Assembly (NCBI RefSeq): GCF_005280255.1
Contig: NZ_CP040018.1
Coordinates: 3,720,001-3,784,000 of the forward strand
Direction: 5' to 3'
Origin: Arthrobacter sp. 24S4-2
GTDB taxonomy: Bacteria > Actinomycetota > Actinomycetes > Actinomycetales > Micrococcaceae
Length of the DNA stretch: 64,000 bases
Part shown: piece after piece, positions 41,904-48,450 of the stretch
Position numbering within the stretch: the stretch's first letter is position 1
How the letters are laid out: the number at the start of each line of letters is the position of its first letter
Position numbers and translations under genes: made by a program
The notes under the pieces: model-generated
The model's input: only the letters and a program-made list of their open reading frames with translations
Told to the model about the DNA's origin: nothing
Database searches by the model: none

Positions 41904-43794
41904 CACCGGCGGGGTACTTCAGGCCCAGGTCGTAGAGGAAGAAGTCCCGCTTGTCCGAAGTCTCGATTTCGAAGGGCCGTTCATCGAGCACTTCCAGGCC
42001 CAGGTTGTGGAAGTACGGCAGGATCTGGCTCAGGCTCTTGGGCTCCAGCATGTAGAGCTTGACACGGGCGTCCTCTTCAAGGGTGGCTCCGGCCCCTTCG
42101 GGAAGGTAGACGTGGACGCCGGGCCGCTCTGGCCGGCCCTTTTCGGCCAGCTCAGCAGCCGATCCGTACTTCTCGAAGCGGGCAATGTCCGTCAGGGCAT
42201 CCTCCACCTCGTAGTCCACGCGGTAGCTGGCCGGAAAGGCTTCGGCCCAGGCGGCGGCCTTTCCCTTGTTGTCGTCGTCGGCGGAGCTGGCACGGAGAAC
42301 TTCCGTGATGCCCTCGCTCCACGAACGCGCAGCCCTGACGAGCCTCTTCTCCAGCTCTTCGGCGTTGATGTCACTCACGTCCGCGTCCTTCGGCAGGCGG
42401 ATGCGGAAGAAAAGCCTGGCCAGTGCGGATTCGGTCATCCGGGCTTCGTAGTCAATGGAGACGGCGTGGAAGGTTTCGCGCAGTTCCTGCTCGATGCGGA
42501 GGCGAACGTTTGTTGTGTAGCGGTCACGGGGAAGATACACGAGGGCGGACATGAAGCGGCCATAAATGTCCGGCCTCAGGAAGAGGCGGGTCCGGCGCCG
42601 TTCCTGCAGCCTCTGAATTCCCGTCGCAGTCGCCGCCAGGTCGGAAACCTCGATCTGGAACAGCTCATCACGCGGGTAGGTTTCGAGGATGCCCAGGAGG
42701 TCCTTCCCTGAGTGGGAGTGGGGCGGGAAGCCGGCTTTGCGCAGGACAGCTTCAACCTTCTCGCGGACAATCGGAATATTCCGGACGGAGCCGGCGTATG
42801 CGCTGGTGGCAAAAAGGCCAATGAACCGCTGCTCGCCGCTGACGTTCCCGGCGGCATCGAAGCTCTTGACCCCGATGTAGTCGAGGTAGGCGGGGCGGTG
42901 GACCGTGGAACGGGAATTTGCCTTGGTGATGACCAGGGCGCGCTTTTCACGTGCCTTCTTCCGGCCGGCAACGGTGAGGTGCTGGACATGGTGGCCGTCT
43001 GCGCCGCTGCGGAGCAGGCCGAGGCCACTTTCTTCCCGCAGCTCCAGGACGTCCTCGCCGGACTCATTGACAAGGTCGTATTCCCGGTAGCCGAGGAACG
43101 TGAAGTTGCCGTCGTCCAGCCAGCGGAGCAGATCCTGGGCCTGGCGCAGTTCCTCGATCTGCGAGGGATTGGCTACCTTGTCCAGGTCCTGTGCGATCTG
43201 GATCGCCTTGTTGCGCATTTTCGGCCAGTCTTCGACGGCCGCCCGGACGTCGCCGAGCACACGTTCAATGCCTTCGAGCAGACGTTCACGCATTTCTTCG
43301 CCGGCAAGGTCAATTTCGACGGCGATCCAGGACTCCATGTGGGAGGCATTGTCGCCCTGCGCGATCAGGTGTGAGAGGCTCGGCATGGCGGCGGTGTCAC
43401 CGCTGGAAATGCCAACGCTGGAGGGGACCCTGTCCACCTTTGTCAGCCGGCCGGTTTCCCGGTTGCGCGTCACCACGAAGAGCGGGTGGAGGACCAGGTG
43501 AATGGCAGAATTCTGGCGGACAAGCTCCGCGTTGACGGAATCCACCAGAAATGGCATGTCGTCCGTCACGATGTAAACGACGCTCTTGTCAGCTTCGCCC
43601 ACGATCCTGATGTTGGCAGTGCCCGGCGCCCGCATGCCGGCGACCTCCCGGTGGGTTTCAGCGCGGGCTGCAAGAATCTCCGGCGAGTAGGCCCGGAAAT
43701 CTTCCTCCGCAAGGTGCTCGTAGTAGTCTCCGAAGTACCCTTCTCGTGCTCCGAGCAAAACGGACTGATCCTCCACGCTGGACCCAGACGACAT
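41893..43794 (-). CDS. gdh: NAD-specific glutamate dehydrogenase, N-terminal part (before frameshift)
   Basis: A 633-residue open frame carrying the N-terminal ACT-like and helical domains of the large NAD-glutamate dehydrogenase: VYIVTDDMPFLVDSVNAELV, HPLFVVTRN, WLDDGNFTFLGYREYDLV, RLFLRPDIYGRFMSALVYLP and a C-terminal VKLYMLEPKSLSQILPYF. It ends after FFLYDLGLKYPAGVAL at a TAG in the middle of the conserved protein, and the missing catalytic half follows one frame over. I start at the ATG 43794, with GGAGG nine bases upstream, instead of the TTG at 43800. It lies 57 bases downstream of the cpaE-like gene on the same strand. As written, the product would lack the catalytic domain. Confidence 0.88.
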   Translation of the reverse strand: MSSGSSVEDQSVLLGAREGYFGDYYEHLAEEDFRAYSPEILAARAETHREVAGMRAPGTANIRIVGEADKSVVYIVTDDMPFLVDSVNAELVRQNSAIHLVLHPLFVVTRNRETGRLTKVDRVPSSVGISSGDTAAMPSLSHLIAQGDNASHMESWIAVEIDLAGEEMRERLLEGIERVLGDVRAAVEDWPKMRNKAIQIAQDLDKVANPSQIEELRQAQDLLRWLDDGNFTFLGYREYDLVNESGEDVLELREESGLGLLRSGADGHHVQHLTVAGRKKAREKRALVITKANSRSTVHRPAYLDYIGVKSFDAAGNVSGEQRFIGLFATSAYAGSVRNIPIVREKVEAVLRKAGFPPHSHSGKDLLGILETYPRDELFQIEVSDLAATATGIQRLQERRRTRLFLRPDIYGRFMSALVYLPRDRYTTNVRLRIEQELRETFHAVSIDYEARMTESALARLFFRIRLPKDADVSDINAEELEKRLVRAARSWSEGITEVLRASSADDDNKGKAAAWAEAFPASYRVDYEVEDALTDIARFEKYGSAAELAEKGRPERPGVHVYLPEGAGATLEEDARVKLYMLEPKSLSQILPYFHNLGLEVLDERPFEIETSDKRDFFLYDLGLKYPAGVAL

Positions 43795-43851
43795 CGACAA
43801 ACGCCTCCATCACAAGTTCATTGCTGCCTCTTTGCAGCCCTTATGGCGAGC

Positions 43852-45162
43852 CTAACTCTTTAGCCGACGCTTCGCTGTGGAAGAAAAGACAGATGATCTG
43901 CGTTTTTGCTGGACAGGTGCACAAACTAATTGTGCGATGGCCAGGCGCAGTCCCGATTCCGGCGCTGTCTCCAGCAGGAGGGATCCGGACAACAGGGCGG
44001 AGTCAGTCGCTGCACCATCCGAGGGGAGGAACGCGCTGACGGCTTCGGCGGGGCCATACCGCTCCCAGGCCTCTCTGAGCTGGCGCTCCGGGGATCTGCC
44101 CACGGCCGCTGACCGCACTTTGTTGAGGATCACCTTTGGCGCGGCGTGCGGCACTGCCGCCTGCAGTTCGGCGAGGCCACGGACAAGGCGGGGCACTCCG
44201 ATGGAGTCGGCGGCACCAACGGCATAGATAGTGTCGGCCAGTTCAAGGCTCCGCAGGGTCGCTGCGTTCCTCCGCGGGGCGACGGTGTCAAAACTGAGTT
44301 CCTCGTCCGCCTCGAGACAGAAGCCCGTGTCCACGACTACGTAGTCCGCGACGTCCCGGGCTTTTTCAAACACCACTCCGAGCGCGGAAGCGCGCAGTTC
44401 CGTCCAGCGGTCCGCCCTGGTGATCCCTGTTAGGACCCTGAGGGATCCGGACTTCAGCGCAACGGGTGTTGCCACCTTCAACAGGCCTCCAGCGTCCAGC
44501 TGGCCCAGGTCAGCCAGCCTGCAGGCCTGGGCCAGCCCCGCGGATTCGTCCAGCAGGCCGAGCAGGCCGGCGATGCTCGCGCCGTAACTGTCAGCATCGA
44601 TCAGAAGCACTGAACTGCCGGCCGAGGCCAGTTCCCCTGCCATGTTGGCCGCCACCAGCGTCCGGCCGGGAGCCCCGGCGGGCCCCCAGACAGCAATGAT
44701 CTGTCCGGCACCGGACGGCTCCGGCGCGGAGGCATCATCGGCGCCCGGCAGGGTCCGGATGGCAGCGCCGGTGTCCGCGAAACCGCTGTCCGCGGCCGGT
44801 CCCGGCCCGGGGCGCGACCACAGGGCCACCGCGTCCGAAATCCGGCCGGCCAGCGCAGCCGAATCCACCCCCGTCAGCGCAGCCGTGACGCCGATCGCCT
44901 TCAGTCTGGCGGTTTCCTCGGCACTGTCGGTCAAAGCAATGATCACGACGCCGACAGCTCCGAGCCGGTCCACGAGCGAGGACGTCAGTTCCTCACTCCC
45001 TTCGGCCACGACGGCTGCCCGCGCGAGCCCGCTCTGGCAGGCGGCCAGCAGTTCGGCAAGCTCCGCGCATCGCCTGACGACAGTGACCGGTCCATGCAGT
45101 CGTTCCAGGCCGCCGACGAGGTCCTCCCTGGACTGGCCGACGGTCACCACCGAAATGCTCAC
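43852..45162 (-). CDS. CpaE/TadZ-like MinD-family ATPase with deviant Walker A
   Basis: A 436-residue protein with a receiver-like N-terminal domain (about 1-115, VVTVGQSREDLVGGLERLHG) and a MinD/ParA-like domain. The P-loop position reads VWGPAGAPGRTLVAANMA: the ParA motif KGGxGKT is replaced by GPAGAPGRT, with Arg where the catalytic Lys belongs. VLLIDADSYGASIAGLLGLL and DYVVVDTGF are the other conserved strands. CpaE/TadZ proteins localise Tad pilus machinery to the pole. The gene overlaps cpaB by four bases and probably serves the Tad operon at 1-4761, which lacks its own tadZ in the visible part. Confidence 0.8.
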   Translation of the reverse strand: MSISVVTVGQSREDLVGGLERLHGPVTVVRRCAELAELLAACQSGLARAAVVAEGSEELTSSLVDRLGAVGVVIIALTDSAEETARLKAIGVTAALTGVDSAALAGRISDAVALWSRPGPGPAADSGFADTGAAIRTLPGADDASAPEPSGAGQIIAVWGPAGAPGRTLVAANMAGELASAGSSVLLIDADSYGASIAGLLGLLDESAGLAQACRLADLGQLDAGGLLKVATPVALKSGSLRVLTGITRADRWTELRASALGVVFEKARDVADYVVVDTGFCLEADEELSFDTVAPRRNAATLRSLELADTIYAVGAADSIGVPRLVRGLAELQAAVPHAAPKVILNKVRSAAVGRSPERQLREAWERYGPAEAVSAFLPSDGAATDSALLSGSLLLETAPESGLRLAIAQLVCAPVQQKRRSSVFSSTAKRRLKS

Positions 45163-45803
45163 CGGGTTCCACCGCCCGGGTTCCAGACAACGGAAATCCT
45201 GGCCTTGTTCGCCTGGGCTCCCAGCAGCTTGGGCATCTGTTCATCAGTAACAAGAACAAGCACCACAGTGGACCGGGAGGAACCGAGCGTGGTTGACCCC
45301 GGCGTGACCTCAGCAATCTCGGCACCGGGCAGGAGCAGCTTCGGCTCACTGAACCCGTTGCGGGCATCGGGCAGCGCAACCCAGGCGTCCACGCGGGAAC
45401 CGGCGGCGGCCTGCTCCGGCAGGGCCTCGTCAATGGTGATGGCCACCGGCTTACGGTTGAGGGCGTCGGCCTTACCGAGGCTTTCCTTCGGCACAAGCTG
45501 GTCGGGCCCGATGCGCTGCAAGGCGACCAGCCCTTCCGGGAGACCCGATTCAGCCGTGAGATAGTGGGACTCCAGGTCGCCCAGCCTGACCTTCACGCGG
45601 TTGACGTTGCCTGCCGTGACTTTCTCCCCGACAGCGATCGGCTCTTTCGCCGCATAGATTTCGGCGGTCCGGTCCGCCGCTCCGAGCAATGACACAACGC
45701 CGGCTACGGAGGCGAGCACCAATAGTAGTCCCAGCAGGAGCCGGGGGTCCTTCCAGGACGGCTTCTTCAGCCTGACCGCCGCAGCCGTCGTATTTGCACT
45801 CAT
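45159..45803 (-). CDS. SAF-domain protein, CpaB/RcpC-like
   Basis: A 214-residue protein starting at the ATG 45803, preceded by GGGGGAGC. It has a basic start, one membrane helix (about 22-45, LLLGLLLVLASVAGVVSLLG), and a SAF domain (about 50-115, EPIAVGEKVTAGNVNRVKVR) followed by an Rcp-like domain with PVAITIDEALPEQAAAGSRV. CpaB/RcpC proteins belong to Flp/Tad pilus systems and have a SAF fold shared with flagellar FlgA. Its ATGA overlap with the cpaE-like gene makes a two-gene operon, divergent from the small HTH gene. Confidence 0.83.
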   Translation of the reverse strand: MSANTTAAAVRLKKPSWKDPRLLLGLLLVLASVAGVVSLLGAADRTAEIYAAKEPIAVGEKVTAGNVNRVKVRLGDLESHYLTAESGLPEGLVALQRIGPDQLVPKESLGKADALNRKPVAITIDEALPEQAAAGSRVDAWVALPDARNGFSEPKLLLPGAEIAEVTPGSTTLGSSRSTVVLVLVTDEQMPKLLGAQANKARISVVWNPGGGTR

Positions 45804-45913
45804 GCGTTTTGCTCCCCCCATTGGCGCCGCCCGGGCTGCTTCTTGCGCCGGACTCCCTCATTGTTACGGCAAACCCGCCGGATCGAAAGTCACAGTGCCA
45901 AACAGCACCAAAC

Positions 45914-45922
45914 TGTGGATAA
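45914..45922 (-). promoter_or_regulatory. DnaA-box-like TTATCCACA between cpaB and the HTH gene
   Basis: The minus strand is a perfect TTATCCACA. The plus strand extends to TGTGGATAACCA, identical over 12 bases to the site upstream of tadA at 4858. It lies 111 bases before cpaB and 38 before the HTH gene. Confidence 0.42.
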
Positions 45923-45959
45923 CCACATCAGATGGCATCACTGGTGGCAAAATAGAGTT

Positions 45960-46175
45960 ATGCCCCGATTCCTGACCCTCGCAGACGTAGCGGAACAGCT
46001 GCAGATCAATTCCCCGGCAGCCTATGCCCTCGTGCGCAGCGGCGAACTCAAAGCCATCCAGGTGGGCGGCCGGGGACAGTGGCGCGTGGAAGAAAAGATG
46101 CTCGAGCAGTACATCGAAGAGCGCTATGCGGAGGCAGACCGCATGATCCAGGAATCCAGGTCGAAGTCCGTCTGA
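45960..46175 (+). CDS. Small MerR/BldC-like helix-turn-helix protein
   Basis: A 71-residue protein in which nearly all residues form one excisionase/MerR-type winged helix: FLTLADVAEQLQINSPAAYA is the helix-turn-helix, LVRSGELKAIQVGGRGQWRV the wing, and EKMLEQYIEERYAEADRMIQ a C-terminal helix. Such proteins include phage excisionases and the developmental regulator BldC. No integrase is near, so a chromosomal regulator is more likely. The ATG at 45960 is divergent from cpaB; it is convergent with the gene at 46179 (three-base gap). Targets are unknown; the 10-base direct repeats at 46878 are a candidate. Confidence 0.8.
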   Translation: MPRFLTLADVAEQLQINSPAAYALVRSGELKAIQVGGRGQWRVEEKMLEQYIEERYAEADRMIQESRSKSV

Positions 46176-46178
46176 CTC

Positions 46179-46751
46179 TCATAGCCCAGCGCCGCGCATG
46201 GACCTGAGTGCCCCCAACGACGAAAAGGGCACCGAAGCTACCTGGCTTACATTGGCCGCGCGTCGGGGCTCCCCGGGCCTGGTTACGGCCAAATCAAAAT
46301 AGTCGCGCCCCACGCGGTCAATGACACCGCTAAGCCCCGCCCCCTCGAACGGCCCTCCGGTCAGGTACACAGTGAGGGCCGCCCGGTCGCGCGCCAGGCC
46401 GCGGAGGGCGCTGGCCAGTCCGAGTTTGCGCCTCACCGCTGACGGCTCCGACAGGGAATGCCTTCCCAGGCCTTCATACCGCGACACCGCCGCGTAGGGA
46501 ATCAGCACCTGATACTGCCGATCATTGAGCACAAGGCTCTCTCCTCCGACATGGCCCAAGGCTCCGCTGAAGACCGGACCCGGCCTCAGGTGGACCACGA
46601 CGCGGAGGCCGAGGGATCCCCTTAGCCTGTCCTCCAACTCCACGCCCGCCACGTCGGTCCGGGACCGTTCGGTAATTTCCGACTCGAGCTGCAGCCGGTC
46701 GCCGGCTGACAGCTGAGCTTCCATGTCGTCAAACAGTGCATCCCATCGCAT
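46179..46751 (-). CDS. Conserved-looking hypothetical protein
   Basis: A 190-residue soluble protein that I do not recognise. It begins WDALFDDMEAQLSAGDRLQL, then a likely beta-rich part (LGLRVVVHLRPGPVFSGALG, GGESLVLNDRQYQVLIPYAA), and a second similar part (VYLTGGPFEGAGLSGVIDRV, GRDYFDLAVTRPG). The two parts may be related Sm-like or small-barrel repeats; this is only visual. The ATG at 46751 is chosen; a TTG at 46787 is an alternative. It is convergent with the HTH gene and divergent from the LysM gene. Confidence 0.65.
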   Translation of the reverse strand: MRWDALFDDMEAQLSAGDRLQLESEITERSRTDVAGVELEDRLRGSLGLRVVVHLRPGPVFSGALGHVGGESLVLNDRQYQVLIPYAAVSRYEGLGRHSLSEPSAVRRKLGLASALRGLARDRAALTVYLTGGPFEGAGLSGVIDRVGRDYFDLAVTRPGEPRRAANVSQVASVPFSSLGALRSMRGAGL

Positions 46752-46877
46752 TGCGCCAATGTAGGCCCCGCCCGGTTCGGAGGTCAATTCCGCCCATCGA
46801 GCGAAGAATAGGAACTGACAATAAAAGACAAACGACTAGACAAAAGTCGAATGATGGGTTCAAACTATCTTTAGCTA

Positions 46878-46907
46878 CATCAAACTGCATCAAACAGCAT
46901 CAATGAC
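46878..46907 (+). repeat. Three direct repeats (CATCAA) at 10-base spacing
   Basis: CATCAAACTG, CATCAAACAG and CATCAATGAC follow one another exactly, one helical turn apart, ending 18 bases before the LysM gene start. The surrounding 100 bases are unusually AT-rich for this window. The arrangement suits a protein that binds head-to-tail. Confidence 0.6.
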
Positions 46908-46925
46908 TGATTGGGGATGTGCGTT

Positions 46926-47750
46926 ATGGAGGCTTCGCGGACGATGCGCACCAGCACAGACGCAGCACTGGCTGCGGTGATTCTGCTGCTGGGCATCTTT
47001 CTCGCGGCCACGGGGAGCTGGTTGCTGGAGCACTGGCAGCTATCATCCGCGCGGGGCCAGTCACTCGCTTTCGAGGACCTGCTGGGGCTGGTCGCCAACA
47101 CTTCGGGCCTCATCGTGGTGGCCTGGTGGTTGCTTTCACTGCTGATAGCTTTTGCCTCGGCCGCCTTGGCGCGAGCCGGCAACGAGCGGGCCGCGGACAT
47201 CACTGGAAGATTCAGCCCGGCCTTTATGCGCCGGCTGGCCCTGGCCGCCGTCGGTTTGCAGCTGCTGGGGGCACCGCTGGCCCAGGCGGCAGCCGATCCC
47301 GCGGATCCGGCGTGGAGTCCAACCTCCAGTTCCGTGGTGTCGATGTCAATGGCACCGTCCGATAAGGACGTCACGGCGGCAGAGAGTGCGGTAAAAAATC
47401 AAGCATCTGGTCCCCTGGCCCCAGCCGGTAAACCGAAAGCCCCGCCAGCTGGCGAGGACACGGACCCGCGGTGGAAACCGAACGCCCCCGTCGTCGATCC
47501 CGGGCCGCTGGCGGCACAACCCGTCAGGTCTGCCCGCCAGCAGCCCGCCACAGAAGCCGGACACGTGACAGTCAGAGCCGGGGAGTCGCTGTGGAGCATC
47601 GCCGCCCGGGAACTGGGCGGCTCCGCCGCATCGGACGTGGACGTCGCCTTGGAGTGGCCGCGTTGGTACCAGGCCAACAGGACGGTCATTGGGGACAACC
47701 CGGATCTCCTGCTTCCAGGCCAGGTCCTGCGGCCTCCCGTGAAGCCTTAG
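46926..47750 (+). CDS. Membrane protein with C-terminal LysM domain
   Basis: A 274-residue protein. The ATG at 46926 follows GGGGATG. Hydrophobic helices lie at about 14-35, 57-82 and 98-115; the last ends LGAPLAQAAADP, like a signal-peptide cleavage region. A Pro/Ala/Ser-rich linker (about 120-205) leads to a LysM domain (about 207-270): HVTVRAGESLWSIAARELGG and NRTVIGDNPDLLLPGQVLRP. LysM binds peptidoglycan glycan strands, so the C-terminus should be outside the membrane. It is followed after 53 bases by the Rv3235-family gene, an arrangement that places it near secA. Confidence 0.85.
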   Translation: MEASRTMRTSTDAALAAVILLLGIFLAATGSWLLEHWQLSSARGQSLAFEDLLGLVANTSGLIVVAWWLLSLLIAFASAALARAGNERAADITGRFSPAFMRRLALAAVGLQLLGAPLAQAAADPADPAWSPTSSSVVSMSMAPSDKDVTAAESAVKNQASGPLAPAGKPKAPPAGEDTDPRWKPNAPVVDPGPLAAQPVRSARQQPATEAGHVTVRAGESLWSIAARELGGSAASDVDVALEWPRWYQANRTVIGDNPDLLLPGQVLRPPVKP

Positions 47751-47803
47751 GCACCTAATCAACGAGCAGTTTCAGATATCCGCCATCAAACAGAGGAAAC
47801 GCC

Positions 47804-48313
47804 ATGAGCGCACTGCATCTGGTCCCGGCTGCCCCGCAGTCAGTTCGCCCCGGTTCAGGGGTCACACCCGCCCGCAGACTGACCGCGGTTCCCGAGACAC
47901 CCGGCAGTCCCCCGGCTGGCCCCACCCAACCGGACGCGCACGAGAAGCCACTGAGGGCGGTGGGTGAGAAGGGCGAGGTCTGCGCGATCACCCGCGGTAC
48001 GGTGCAGGCCGCCATCGAGGTGCTGGCCGGAACCCGCCCGATCCACCAACTGGCCCGGCGGCTCGATCAACGGTGCCTGGCCTCGCTGCAGCACCGCGCT
48101 GCCCTGACACGCCGGCTCGCCTCCGGATCGTCGCCAACGGCCGGGCGCCTGCACCGCAGTCCAGCGGTCCGGTCGGTGCGCGCCTGTGAAGTCGCGGCAG
48201 GGATCTATGAAGCAAGCGCGGTGGTGGTCGATGAGTTGAGGGTCCGCGCGGTCGCGGTGAGGCTCGAGCGCAGCAACCAGGTCTGGCGGGTCACAGCGCT
48301 GGAGATCGGCTGA
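47804..48313 (+). CDS. Rv3235-family protein
   Basis: A 169-residue protein. The first 55 residues are Pro/Ala-rich and probably disordered; the rest is a compact domain with ITRGTVQAAIEVLAGTRPIH, QLARRLDQRCLASLQHRAAL, and VVVDELRVRAVAVRLERSNQ followed by WRVTALEIG. These match the actinobacterial Rv3235 family, which is encoded next to secA. Its function is not established. It has an ATG start and is convergent with secA, with a 32-base palindromic terminator between. Confidence 0.8.
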   Translation: MSALHLVPAAPQSVRPGSGVTPARRLTAVPETPGSPPAGPTQPDAHEKPLRAVGEKGEVCAITRGTVQAAIEVLAGTRPIHQLARRLDQRCLASLQHRAALTRRLASGSSPTAGRLHRSPAVRSVRACEVAAGIYEASAVVVDELRVRAVAVRLERSNQVWRVTALEIG

Positions 48314-48370
48314 CGCAGCTTGGGTCGACGCAGCCTACAAGACCCGGAAACCGTGACCGGGCGGATACGG

Positions 48371-48402
48371 GTGAGGACCGGAACAGCTGTTCCGGTCCTC
48401 AC
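48371..48402. terminator. Perfect 32-base palindrome, bidirectional terminator
   Basis: GTGAGGACCGGAACAG is followed directly by its exact reverse complement, giving a 16-base stem that in RNA would lose only a tight central loop. TACTGTTTTGTG follows on the plus strand. It lies between the convergent Rv3235-family gene and secA. Confidence 0.8.
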
Positions 48403-48450
48403 TACTGTTTTGTGGGCCTGCTGCCGAGGCAGCTGGCCCCCAGACAGTAC

